Source: Pseudomonadota bacterium (GTDB lineage: Bacteria; Desulfobacterota; JAPLJL01). Taken from it: DNA of 8,501 nt. Positions 1 to 6,738 of this stretch are shown one piece after another. Both the position numbers and the translations under genes were made by a program. The notes under the pieces were generated by a model. The model did no database searches, had not been told where the DNA came from, and worked only from the letters and a program-made list of their open reading frames with translations. The first letter of the stretch is position 1; every line of letters begins with the position of its first letter. Location of the stretch: the NCBI GenBank assembly GCA_026388615.1, contig JAPLJL010000002.1, positions 1 through 8,501 on the forward strand, written 5' to 3'.

Positions 1-156
1 GATCACCGGGATCAGGATGATCAGGCCCGGTCCCTTGACCCCAATCGCCCGCCCGAGGCGGAAGATTACTCCCCGCTCATACTCGTTTAAAACCCGGATG
101 GAACTCGCGAGGATCACGATTACCACTGCTACCAGAATCACTGCGCCCATACCCAT
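1..156 (-). CDS. Slipin / stomatin-like SPFH protein, N-terminal 52 codons (gene runs off left edge)
   Basis: Only the first 52 codons are in the window. Residues 5-20 form one hydrophobic membrane segment. The segment that follows, NEYERGVIFRLGR (residues 24-36), is the signature seen at the start of the SPFH domain in bacterial slipins and stomatins. Proteins of this family form oligomeric rings or microdomains on the membrane and work with an NfeD partner, and the adjacent upstream gene here is a full-length NfeD, which supports the call. A strong Shine-Dalgarno, GGAGG, lies at 161-165. The ATG at 156 is only 4 bases from it, while a second in-frame ATG at 150 has 10 bases of spacing, so the true start could be either. 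Likely co-transcribed with nfeD. Confidence 0.9.
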   Translation of the reverse strand, partial: MGMGAVILVAVVIVILASSIRVLNEYERGVIFRLGRAIGVKGPGLIILIPVI

Positions 157-210
157 ATTTCCTCCTTACTTTAGTTTGTTTAGTTCAACTGGTCTGTTCT
201 GTTTATGAAT

Positions 211-290
211 GGCATGGGGCAAAGGGCTCGGAGCATGGGGTAAATAATATTTCTAATGTCATGGCTCCCTGCACCCTACTCCCCGCTTTT
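211..290 (+). repeat. Degenerate G-rich intergenic phrase repeat between nfeD and the slipin gene
   Basis: The 138-base gap between the slipin start and the nfeD stop contains no gene. It holds word-like G-rich segments built from GGGGCA, AAGGGC and GGAGCA units. The segment GGAGCATGGGGTAAATAATA (230-249) matches 17 of 20 positions of a segment at 1591-1610 on the opposite strand, so nfeD is bracketed by inverted copies. A related GCAGGGAGC word lies at 264-272 on the minus strand. There is no hairpin-plus-T-tract terminator here, so transcription from nfeD into the slipin gene is possible. Such phrases are usually non-coding debris of uncertain origin; I see no function. Confidence 0.5.
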
Positions 291-294
291 TATC

Positions 295-1587
295 TTACCT
301 TTTCACCTTGCTGACCCTGAGCATCATTCCCTTCACTTCCTCCACCTTCACCGGCTGGCCCTCCTCGATGGGTTCGGAACTTTCCGCGTCCCAGAGCTCG
401 CCGTTGACGAAGACCTTGCCCTTCGGGTCGAGCCGGCTGGAGGCCTTTCCTTCCATCCCGATCATGCCCTCCTGTCCGGTGGTCGGTTTCCGGAGCTGGG
501 CCCGGAGCGCCAGGGTCAGGGCCGCCACAAAGAAAGCCGCGGTGGCGAGCACCGCCGGGATGATCACCTTCCAGGAAGCGTGCATCCCCTCCACCGGTGA
601 ATCAAAAAGCATAACCGAACCTAGGATCATGGAAATAATCCCTCCTACGGTCAGAAGACCGTAACTGATGATTTTCACCTCGGCGATAAACAGAACCAGG
701 GCCAGGACAATCAGAAGCAGGCCGGCGTAATTGATCGGCAGGGTCTGGAAAGCCACGAAGGCGAGGAGCAGGGAGATCCCGCCGATCACCCCGGGGACAA
801 TGGACCCCGGATTGGAAAGCTCGAAGAAAATCCCCCACATCCCGATAATCATCAATATATAAGCAAGGTTGGGATTGGCAATGGTGGTGAGGATCCGGTG
901 GCGCATACCCATCTGGACGCGCTCCAGCCGGGCTTCCTTGGTTTTCAACGTCACCTCACCCGTCGAAACCTCCACTTTCCTGCCGTCGATCCGGGTGAGA
1001 AGATCGGTCAGGCTGGGGGAAATCAGGTCGATGACATTCTGTTTCAGGGCCTCCTCGGACTGGGTGGAAATACTCTTCCGCACCGCCTTCTCCGCCCAAT
1101 CCTGGTTCCGGCCCCGCTTGGCGTCCAGGCCTCGGATATAAGCGGCGGCGTCGTTTTCCACCTTTTTCACCATCGCCTCGTCCATCTTGCCCCCGATCGA
1201 CACCGGGTGGGCCGCCCCGATATTGGTCCCGGGGGCCATCGCGGCGATATGGGCGGCCATGGTGATGACGGCTCCGGCCGAGGCCGACCGCGCCCCGCTC
1301 GGGGAAACGTAAACCACCACCGGGACCTGGGATCCCAGGATGGCCTTGACGATATCGCGCATGGCCTCGTCCAGCCCGCCGGGGGTGTCCAGCTCGATCA
1401 CCAGGCAGACGGCCTTTTCTTTCTCGGCCTCGGCCAGGTTGTCCAGGATAAACTCGGCGGAAATCGGGGTGATGGCGGCGGCCACGGTAATGACCCGGAC
1501 CACGCCGGGCGCTTCCGCCGCTCGCGCCGGGGAAATGAAAACGAATGATATTAACAATGCCAGGAAAAGGTATTTAAAAATTTTCAT
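295..1587 (-). CDS. nfeD: NfeD-family membrane-bound ClpP-class serine protease (full-length form)
   Basis: A 430-residue protein of the long NfeD type, the partner of slipins (stomatin operon partner protein). A Sec signal peptide, residues 1-23, ends in ARA. Residues 28-200 are a ClpP/SppA-like protease domain with the strand VIELDTPGG (63-71) and the nucleophile motif SAGA, giving Ser103 as catalytic serine. A conserved-looking lysine in the KKVENDAAAY segment (Lys142 or Lys141) is the probable base of a Ser-Lys dyad. Residues about 240-365 hold several hydrophobic helices, and residues about 372-430 form the C-terminal NfeD OB-fold domain. Archaeal homologues cut the hydrophobic C-terminus of stomatin, which fits the slipin gene 138 bases downstream. 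The ATG at 1587 begins a good signal peptide but has only a weak, distant AAGGG ribosome site. It starts 55 bases after the GH2 stop, so it may share that transcript. Confidence 0.95.
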   Translation of the reverse strand: MKIFKYLFLALLISFVFISPARAAEAPGVVRVITVAAAITPISAEFILDNLAEAEKEKAVCLVIELDTPGGLDEAMRDIVKAILGSQVPVVVYVSPSGARSASAGAVITMAAHIAAMAPGTNIGAAHPVSIGGKMDEAMVKKVENDAAAYIRGLDAKRGRNQDWAEKAVRKSISTQSEEALKQNVIDLISPSLTDLLTRIDGRKVEVSTGEVTLKTKEARLERVQMGMRHRILTTIANPNLAYILMIIGMWGIFFELSNPGSIVPGVIGGISLLLAFVAFQTLPINYAGLLLIVLALVLFIAEVKIISYGLLTVGGIISMILGSVMLFDSPVEGMHASWKVIIPAVLATAAFFVAALTLALRAQLRKPTTGQEGMIGMEGKASSRLDPKGKVFVNGELWDAESSEPIEEGQPVKVEEVKGMMLRVSKVKR

Positions 1588-1590
1588 TGT

Positions 1591-1620
1591 TATTATTTGC
1601 CCTTTGCTCCCTGCCCCTTG
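1591..1620 (-). repeat. Inverted second copy of the G-rich intergenic phrase, upstream of nfeD
   Basis: On the minus strand this reads as G-rich words ending in GGAGCAAAGGGCAAATAATA (1610 to 1591), just before the nfeD ATG. It differs at 3 of 20 positions from the plus-strand copy at 230-249. It supplies the only Shine-Dalgarno-like bases in front of nfeD (AAGGG, about 12 bases from the ATG). That may be chance, since it is the best candidate in a gap of only 55 bases. Confidence 0.45.
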
Positions 1621-1642
1621 CTATCGCCCAGCAATATTTTGC

Positions 1643-4597
1643 CTAGGGCAGCTTGATTACGAGGCTCTCCGGACCGTTGACCTGGATGTTTTGCGTGTAT
1701 TCTACTCCACTACCGGTGTTTATGGTATAGGCCCCGGGAGAAAGCCCGGCAAAGACAACATCTCCCCGCTGATCGGTTTTACCGGTCTGAGAAAAAGCCG
1801 GATCGGTAAAACGCGAATTCAGTGTGACCTCGCGCGCGGTCCAAGCGGAACCGTCTGAATTCACTAACCGCAAGGACAGGTTGAAGCGCGGGTGCCGATC
1901 GAAATTTATCCCTTGGCGGTAAAGCGAAATCCCGAGGGGAGGATCGAATTTTTCCGGTTCGGGAGCAGACATAAAATGATATTCGTTCCGGCTTAACTCC
2001 TCCCCTGCCGGGCCGGTGAGCGTCAGAGTCAGCTCATAATGGAAAACCGCCGGGATAGTCGTCAGGGGTGGCGAATAATCCAGGGTGTCGGCCAAGATCA
2101 CGCTGTCGGAGGGAAGATCGAGCTGAAGTTCGCGCTCCGCCAAGCTCGATATCTTTACCCCTGTTCCCCGGGAAACCAGGATCGGTTTTTCCGGAGGCAG
2201 GTTGAAATACGAAGGCGAATCTCCCCAGGCGGAGGGATCGCCCCGGATCAGAAGGGAATTTTCTTCCCCTTCAAGCTGAACGCGCAGTTTGACCCCGGAA
2301 AGAACCTGGTGGCGGTCGTTGACAGCATATATCGGGATCCGGATCCGCTTCCCTTCGGAAAATATCCGCGTGGGGATATCCGCGGCGGCCAGGACGGGCT
2401 GGTTCAGCCTCTTGAACCATTCGTAGGCGAGGAGCGGCTCACGCCGGTAATCCACGACCCCCCAGGTAATCGAGGGCCACCACTGCAGGAAGGTGAACTG
2501 GAGGAAAGACCCGGTGGGATTGTACTTGTCCAGTCGAAAGCGCTCGACATACATCCGGTTGACCTCGGCCTGGTAAACCTGCGAGGCGAAGGCAAACTCG
2601 CGGAAATCGGAGTAGGTCTCCCCGTCGGGCCGGCCGAGATAAACCCCCAGATTCGCGAGCTGGGCATCGTGGAAAAGCCAGCCCCGGCGGATTTCCTCCC
2701 CGGCGTCCGCCGCGAGGGGCGGGAATAATTTCGGGCCGAGCTCCGTCCGCAGCCATTCCTCGGCGCTGTAGGCGATCCCCTGGGCTCCGAATTCGGTGGG
2801 GAAGGGAGCTTTCACCCCCGCGATTTCGTCGGCGGCGCCCTGATACCAGCCCAGGTAGAGGTGCTGGTCGCCCACCCCGGAGGCGAGCCGGATCGGGCGG
2901 GAGAAATCGATCCCCCGGGCCACCGCGGCCAGTTCCTGGTCCAGGGAATAATTCAGGCTGGCGTCGGTAAAGGGCACATGCTGTCCCTCCTGGAAGGGCT
3001 CGGCGGGGCAGGTGTCGGGTTGGATCAGAGGGCTGGCGCCCCCGGCGAAATAGTAAGGCTCGTTGTGGATCGACCAGGCCAGGACTGAAGGATGGTTGTA
3101 GTGCAGGTACATCCACTCGGCCAGCATCCGGGCCATCACCTCCCGGTTGCCGACGAGATTCGGGTCCCCGTTCGGGCGGGCAAAACCGCAGGGGGAATAT
3201 TCCCACTGGAGGCTGAACTCGGAAATGAGACCGATCCCGAAGCGGTCGGCGTAATCATAAAAGATCGGCGGATCCACGTGGGAATAAGGCCGGAGGAAAT
3301 TGATTCCCGCCTCGGCCAGGAGTTTAAAGTCACCGGGATAGAGGGCGTCGGCCTCGGCCAGGTAACCGGTCGGGACCAGGGTGGTGGAGCCCTTGAGGAA
3401 AACCCGTTCGCCGTTGATGTACCAGAAGAAAGCCCCGGGCCCGGTCTCGTCCATCCGGACCGTCCGGATCCCGAAGCTATCCACCCGGTGGTCGGAAACC
3501 TCCGTCGCCGAGTAAATCCAGGTCTCAGCCCGGTAAAGGTCGGGATCCCCGAGCTCCGGGTAACCAGCCGGCCACCAGAGCACCGGGTTCTCCACCGGGA
3601 CCGAGAGGGAGAGACGGTGCGGCCCCGGGGGCACCCGGACCCGGGCCATCACCGTCCGGATGGCCGGGGAAGCAAAGGTTTCCCCGGCCAGATCGGCGCG
3701 CAGACTGGTTTGGATGGTTTTGCCGGTGCGGTTGGAAATGACGTACTCGAGCCTGACCGTCGCCCGGGAGTAATCCGGGGAAAGCTCCGGGGTGATAAAA
3801 ACCTGGTCGAGGGTGAGCGGCCCGTAAGCCTTCAGGAGCACCGGCCGGACGATTCCTCCGGTTCCCAGGGTCTGAGCCTCGCGGGCCGAGAGCATGATCC
3901 CGCCGGGACGGCAGTCATGAAAATTGAGAACCCCCTTGATCCAGATCTTCTCGGAAAGCGAGAGGAAGGGGGCCTCGCCCTTCAGGCTGTAGTCATAAGG
4001 GTTGGTCACCTCCACCACCAGCAGGTTATCCCCGGCCTGGAGCAGCCGGCTGATCTCGAAGCGGAAAGGATTGAAGTAGCCCTCATGCTCGCCCAGGAAT
4101 TTCCCGTTCAGCCAGACCCGGGCGAAATAATCCACCCCCTCGAAAACCAGGTCAAAAACCTGCGACCGCGAGAGGGATTCCGCCTCCACCGGGAAATGCC
4201 GGCGAAACCAGACCGGCTGATAGAAGTCGGAAAGCCGGGGATCGAAGCGGGCGAAATGGCCCGGGATCGGCATCCGCTCCCAGTCGGAATCGTCGCGCCC
4301 GGGGGAAGACCACGGGGGAGAATCACCTTCCCCCCGCGAGCGGGGGTCGGCCCGGTAAAGCCATTCGCCCGAGAGATCCCGGGTGGAGTCCACCTCCCGG
4401 AAGGGCACGATCTCCGCCGTCTGGCTGACCTCGGAAGGGGTGACCGGCCCGGCCAGGACCGCGGACGCGAAAACCGACCCGGGCATGGCCGGGTAACGGG
4501 TATCGGGAAACCCAACCGGGGCGGGCCCGGACTGCTCCCGGCAGGACAAGCCGAAAACCAGTAAAAAAAGCGGAAGATATTTGGTGGCGATTTGCAT
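1643..4597 (-). CDS. Glycoside hydrolase family 2 lipoprotein (beta-mannosidase/beta-glucosaminidase-like)
   Basis: Predicted exported glycosidase of 984 residues. From the ATG at 4597, a hydrophobic leader ends in FGLSC with Cys19 as the likely lipidated residue; the -3 position is Gly, so the lipobox is imperfect. Residues about 60-200 are the GH2 sugar-binding jelly roll (FEGVDYFARVWLNGKFLG). An immunoglobulin-like region follows at about 250-385, then a TIM barrel at about 385-730. Within the barrel, HNHPSVLAWSIHNEP-type sequence (written here HYNHPSVLAWSIHNEP) places the acid/base at Glu513, and PTEFG gives the probable nucleophile Glu602. Residues about 885-984 look like a carboxypeptidase-regulatory or SpaA-like beta-sandwich (GDVVFAGLSPGAYTI). 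Both catalytic glutamates are present, so activity is expected, but the sugar is unknown. An in-frame TTG at 4606 would add three residues, but it lies only 3 bases from the AGGA ribosome site, so I prefer the ATG. Confidence 0.9.
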   Translation of the reverse strand: MQIATKYLPLFLLVFGLSCREQSGPAPVGFPDTRYPAMPGSVFASAVLAGPVTPSEVSQTAEIVPFREVDSTRDLSGEWLYRADPRSRGEGDSPPWSSPGRDDSDWERMPIPGHFARFDPRLSDFYQPVWFRRHFPVEAESLSRSQVFDLVFEGVDYFARVWLNGKFLGEHEGYFNPFRFEISRLLQAGDNLLVVEVTNPYDYSLKGEAPFLSLSEKIWIKGVLNFHDCRPGGIMLSAREAQTLGTGGIVRPVLLKAYGPLTLDQVFITPELSPDYSRATVRLEYVISNRTGKTIQTSLRADLAGETFASPAIRTVMARVRVPPGPHRLSLSVPVENPVLWWPAGYPELGDPDLYRAETWIYSATEVSDHRVDSFGIRTVRMDETGPGAFFWYINGERVFLKGSTTLVPTGYLAEADALYPGDFKLLAEAGINFLRPYSHVDPPIFYDYADRFGIGLISEFSLQWEYSPCGFARPNGDPNLVGNREVMARMLAEWMYLHYNHPSVLAWSIHNEPYYFAGGASPLIQPDTCPAEPFQEGQHVPFTDASLNYSLDQELAAVARGIDFSRPIRLASGVGDQHLYLGWYQGAADEIAGVKAPFPTEFGAQGIAYSAEEWLRTELGPKLFPPLAADAGEEIRRGWLFHDAQLANLGVYLGRPDGETYSDFREFAFASQVYQAEVNRMYVERFRLDKYNPTGSFLQFTFLQWWPSITWGVVDYRREPLLAYEWFKRLNQPVLAAADIPTRIFSEGKRIRIPIYAVNDRHQVLSGVKLRVQLEGEENSLLIRGDPSAWGDSPSYFNLPPEKPILVSRGTGVKISSLAERELQLDLPSDSVILADTLDYSPPLTTIPAVFHYELTLTLTGPAGEELSRNEYHFMSAPEPEKFDPPLGISLYRQGINFDRHPRFNLSLRLVNSDGSAWTAREVTLNSRFTDPAFSQTGKTDQRGDVVFAGLSPGAYTINTGSGVEYTQNIQVNGPESLVIKLP

Positions 4598-4643
4598 TAG
4601 GCCCAATATTCCTGATTACGATTATTTTAGCCCATTTTACCAC

Positions 4644-4671
4644 TTGATTTCTGTTTTTCACCTGATATAGT
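4644..4671 (+). promoter_or_regulatory. Sigma-70-type extended -10 promoter for the HU gene
   Basis: TTGATT (4644-4649) and TATAGT (4666-4671) are separated by 16 bases. The TG at 4663-4664, one base before the hexamer, makes an extended -10. Transcription should start near 4678, leaving a leader of about 60 bases. The same AT-rich stretch holds two minus-strand TAAAAT hexamers (complements at 4624-4629 and 4634-4639) that could serve the divergent GH2 gene, though neither has a good -35. Confidence 0.6.
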
Positions 4672-4677
4672 AATCAT

Positions 4678-4715
4678 CCTAAACTTTAGGTTTTAATAAT
4701 TTTCCGGCCCGGAAA
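4678..4715 (+). promoter_or_regulatory. Two dyads in the HU leader / divergent control region
   Basis: CCTAAACTTTAGG (4678-4690) is a perfect 6-bp inverted repeat around one base, sitting at the expected start of transcription. TTTCCGGCCCGGAAA (4701-4715) is a perfect 7-bp inverted repeat around one base in the leader. Either could be an operator, and the second could also fold as a small hairpin ahead of the ribosome site. No binding protein can be named from sequence. Confidence 0.4.
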
Positions 4716-4720
4716 TTTTA

Positions 4721-4730
4721 AAAGGAGGTG
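4721..4730 (+). promoter_or_regulatory. Near-perfect Shine-Dalgarno of the HU gene
   Basis: AAAGGAGGTG matches almost the whole anti-Shine-Dalgarno tail of 16S rRNA and lies 7 bases before the ATG at 4738. It is the strongest ribosome site in the window, which fits an abundant nucleoid protein and fixes the start. Confidence 0.85.
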
Positions 4731-4737
4731 GAGAGCA

Positions 4738-5016
4738 ATGACCAAGGCCGATTTAGTCGATGCGGTGGCGAAGAGCAACAAGAAATTAGAGATTTCCAAA
4801 AAAGAAATGAACGCCATTATTGACAATATTTTCGCCGAAATCGTCAAGGCTATTAAAAAGGACAAGCGTTTTGTCTATCCTGACTTCGGCACCTTTGTGG
4901 TGAAAGCCTTGAAAGCCCGCAAGGGGCGCAATCCCCAGACGGGGAAAGAAATCCGGATCCAGGCCAGTAAAACCGTCCGGTTTCGCCCGGCTCCCCGCTT
5001 GAAGAAAAACCTGTAA
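4738..5016 (+). CDS. HU-family nucleoid DNA-binding protein
   Basis: A 92-residue protein, the usual length for HU/IHF subunits. Residues 1-45 form the two-helix dimerisation part beginning MTKADLVDAVA. Residues 48-71 carry the family signature from YPDFGTF to GRNPQTGKEI. Pro66 in RNPQTG corresponds to the proline at the tip of the beta arm that wedges into DNA and bends it. It binds DNA with little sequence preference as a homo- or heterodimer and compacts or bends the chromosome. It is a single-gene unit with its own extended -10 promoter and a strong intrinsic terminator, which fits high independent expression. HU and IHF cannot be separated here, though the lone gene and general sequence favour HU. 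Confidence 0.95.
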   Translation: MTKADLVDAVAKSNKKLEISKKEMNAIIDNIFAEIVKAIKKDKRFVYPDFGTFVVKALKARKGRNPQTGKEIRIQASKTVRFRPAPRLKKNL

Positions 5017-5063
5017 AGATTTTTCCAGACGACAGGGGTTTTTCCCGATTTTTTGTCATTTCC

Positions 5064-5091
5064 CATCCGCCCGCGAGGGCGGATGTTTTTT
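5064..5091 (+). terminator. Intrinsic terminator after the HU gene
   Basis: A perfect 9-bp stem, CATCCGCCC (5064-5072) with GGGCGGATG (5077-5085), closes a GCGA loop and is followed by six T's (5086-5091). It lies 48 bases after the HU stop. A weaker GGG/CCC hairpin with T-runs (about 5034-5055) precedes it. Confidence 0.9.
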
Positions 5092-5092
5092 G

Positions 5093-5110
5093 GGCCGGTG
5101 CCCGCCGGCC
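5093..5110. other. GC-rich hairpin just after the HU terminator
   Basis: GGCCGG (5093-5098) and CCGGCC (5105-5110) form a perfect 6-bp stem around TGCCCG. It has no T-run, so it is not a terminator by itself. It lies upstream of the MarR promoter; role unknown. Confidence 0.4.
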
Positions 5111-5148
5111 GACCTCCTGCTCTTTTCGGGACCGGATTAGAAAAACGC

Positions 5149-5177
5149 TTGACTATCCTCTCCGGCCGGAAGAAAAT
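5149..5177 (+). promoter_or_regulatory. Promoter of the MarR-type gene with a palindrome in its spacer
   Basis: TTGACT (5149-5154) and GAAAAT (5172-5177) are 17 bases apart, a reasonable sigma-70 pair 35 bases before the ATG. The spacer contains TCCGGCCGGA (5161-5170), a perfect 10-bp palindrome placed where a bound regulator would block RNA polymerase. MarR proteins commonly repress their own genes, so this is a candidate self-operator, though it is short for that family. Confidence 0.5.
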
Positions 5178-5211
5178 ATTTCTTATCCAAAATATCCGGA
5201 CGAGAAAGATC

Positions 5212-5682
5212 ATGAAAAAAATCACCGATGGCGAAGAAATCTTCCAATTTATCGATACCTTCAACCTGTGGATGTCGGAAACCCGGCGTTATTCCTCGGA
5301 GCTTCTCAGCCGTTACCGGATCACCACGCCCCAGCTGACGGTGCTCCGGTTGCTGAAGACCGCCGGTGATCTCCGGCTTTCCGATCTCTCCGTTAAAATT
5401 AACCTCACCAACTCCACCGTCACCGGGATCATCGACCGCCTGGAACGGGCGGGCCTGGTCAGCCGCCAGCGCTCCACCGACGATCGCCGCGTGATCCTGG
5501 TGAAAATCACGGCCAAGGGAAGGGAGACGGCGAACCTGGTCCCGGCCCCCCACCTGGAATTAATCCGGAACGCTTTCTTCGCCCTCCCGGAGGAAGACCG
5601 GGCGGAACTTTTCCGCCTCCTGCGTAAGTTCCACGAGTCCATTACCACCCTCCGTCCCCCGCCGCCGAAACCTAACTCCTGA
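5212..5682 (+). CDS. MarR-family winged-helix transcriptional regulator
   Basis: A 156-residue protein, typical MarR length. Helical dimerisation segments occupy residues 8-35 and about 115-145. The winged helix-turn-helix spans about 38-103: TTPQLTVLRLL begins it, the recognition helix is TNSTVTGIIDRLERAGLV (66-83), and the wing contains the hallmark STDDRR motif (88-93). It should bind a palindromic operator as a dimer and respond to a small ligand or oxidant that cannot be named. The last residues are a proline-rich tail (RPPPPKPNS). The frame is open back to a TTG at 5053, but that start would lie ahead of the HU terminator. I chose the ATG at 5212 because the promoter at 5149-5177 and normal family length both fit it. 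The ribosome site is weak (GAGAAAG). The neighbours do not reveal its target. Confidence 0.92.
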   Translation: MKKITDGEEIFQFIDTFNLWMSETRRYSSELLSRYRITTPQLTVLRLLKTAGDLRLSDLSVKINLTNSTVTGIIDRLERAGLVSRQRSTDDRRVILVKITAKGRETANLVPAPHLELIRNAFFALPEEDRAELFRLLRKFHESITTLRPPPPKPNS

Positions 5683-5687
5683 AGAAA

Positions 5688-5844
5688 CTAGTGTGGTGTC
5701 TTAGTAAAAACCTTACAATAATTTTTTTCGTAGGGGAGCTCCTCCGCGGGCTCCCTCATCCAGGCGGCCGAGGAAGGCCGCCCCTACATAATCAAAACCA
5801 AGGATCTTAACCACTGTAAAGCCGTTGCTGGGGCACTAAACTAG
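5688..5844. mobile_element. Candidate MITE (about 155 bp) with imperfect terminal inverted repeats and TA duplication
   Basis: The segment is bounded on both sides by CTAG (5688-5691 and 5841-5844), consistent with duplication of TA. Starting after each TA, the 27-base ends 5691-5717 and 5815-5841 (reverse complement) match at about 17 positions, with the best matches at the outermost bases, around AGTAA/AGCAA, and at the inner TTACA. Inserting at CTAG with TA duplication is the habit of IS630-type elements. The interior has no coding capacity. It holds two hairpins (5734-5739 with 5750-5755; 5763-5769 with 5776-5782) within outer arms GTAGGGG (5730-5736) and CCCCTAC (5781-5787). It stops directly at the ribosome site of the next gene. 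The end match is imperfect, so a chance resemblance is possible. Confidence 0.5.
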
Positions 5845-5857
5845 AGAGGGAAACATC

Positions 5858-6664
5858 ATGAAAAAATGTGCCTGTTTTTCGCTTTTCGTCCTGTTCTTTT
5901 TCCTCTGCGGTCTGGCCGGGGCCGCCCCGGAAGACCGCGCGCTCGCGGGGCCGAAAGCCGAGGCGGAAAAGATCTTCACCCAGCGCTACGAGGTCGAAAA
6001 AGCCCGGCAGCTGATCCAGGCCTACGAAAAGATCCTGAACCAGGTTCCGAACTCGGAGGAATACTGGATCAAGCTCTCCTACGCCTACTTCTGGCTGGGC
6101 GACCGGCTGGCGGTCGAGAAAGTCCAGAAGAAAGAACTCCTGGACGCTTACGATAAATCCATCCGGGCGGCCCGGGAGGCGATCCGGGTCAATCCCGACA
6201 GCGTGGGCGGCAACTTCTGGGCAACGGTAAGCCAGGGCCGTTACACCCTGGTGAAAGGCATCCTGGGCGGGGGGTTCGGCCTGGGGGCTTCCATCCAGGG
6301 AATGATGATAGTTACCCGTGACGACATTAATTTCTATTTCGGCGGGGTTTACCGTTACTGGGGCCGATTCGTTTTCGAGATTCCCAAGCTCGGCCGGAGA
6401 ATCATCAACTTCAAAATGGAGGAATCAGTTTTCTTCCTGAAAAAGGCCCTGGAGGTCGCGCCCAATTTCTTCATGAACCATGTCTACCTGGCGGAAACCT
6501 ACCTGGATATGGACCGGAAAGACCTGGCCCGGGAAGAACTTTCCTGGGTCCTCACGACGAAGCCGGGTATCCTCCCCCAGGCCGAGCCCGAGAACCGGCT
6601 CGAGCAGGACCGGGCCCGCCTGATCTGGAAAGAAGAATTCAAAGAACCGCCGCCCGGGCCGTAG
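5858..6664 (+). CDS. TatT-like (TRAP transporter T-component family) periplasmic helical-repeat protein
   Basis: A 268-residue exported protein. Residues 1-22 are a signal peptide ending AGA; Cys17 is not in a lipobox, so it is probably soluble rather than lipidated. The mature part is nearly all helical with TPR-like repeats: residues 45-80 (YEKILNQVPNSEEYWIKLSYAYF), 93-125 (DKSIRAAREAIRVNPDS) and 189-235 (FFLKKALEVAPNFFMNHVYLAETYL). Between them is the YRYWGRF segment (166-171) at the position where TatT proteins have a similar aromatic-Gly-Arg motif. TatT trimers pair with TatP solute-binding proteins of TRAP transporters in spirochaetes. No TRAP permease or solute-binding gene is in view, so function here is inferred from family only. 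GAGAGGG (5844-5850) lies 7 bases before the ATG. Confidence 0.8.
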   Translation: MKKCACFSLFVLFFFLCGLAGAAPEDRALAGPKAEAEKIFTQRYEVEKARQLIQAYEKILNQVPNSEEYWIKLSYAYFWLGDRLAVEKVQKKELLDAYDKSIRAAREAIRVNPDSVGGNFWATVSQGRYTLVKGILGGGFGLGASIQGMMIVTRDDINFYFGGVYRYWGRFVFEIPKLGRRIINFKMEESVFFLKKALEVAPNFFMNHVYLAETYLDMDRKDLAREELSWVLTTKPGILPQAEPENRLEQDRARLIWKEEFKEPPPGP

Positions 6665-6690
6665 ACTGATAATCCTTTCCTTAAATATCC

Positions 6691-6713
6691 ACCCGATCGG
6701 GTTTTCTTATTTC
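6691..6713 (+). terminator. Weak intrinsic terminator candidate after the TatT-like gene
   Basis: ACCCGATCGGGT (6691-6702) is a perfect 12-bp palindrome and can form only a 4-bp stem around GATC, followed by the T-rich run TTTTCTTATTT. It lies 27 bases after the stop. The short stem makes it weak; the folded element further downstream may be the main stop. Confidence 0.35.
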
Positions 6714-6738
6714 GTCAACGTAAGTGGGTCGAGCGGTT

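Noticed and set aside
3092..4564. 490-codon open frame on the plus strand opposite the GH2 gene, plus other long antisense frames
   Set aside because: It lies wholly antisense to a clear GH2 enzyme, shows no recognisable domain, is Gly/Pro/Arg-rich as expected of a GC-rich shadow frame, and lacks a ribosome site.
4598..4606. TTG start for the GH2 gene at 4606
   Set aside because: It is only about 3 bases from the AGGA ribosome site; the ATG at 4597 begins a normal lipoprotein leader.
5053..5211. Upstream extension of the MarR frame from a TTG at 5053
   Set aside because: It would begin before the HU terminator and encode a non-conserved N-terminus; the promoter at 5149-5177 lies inside it.
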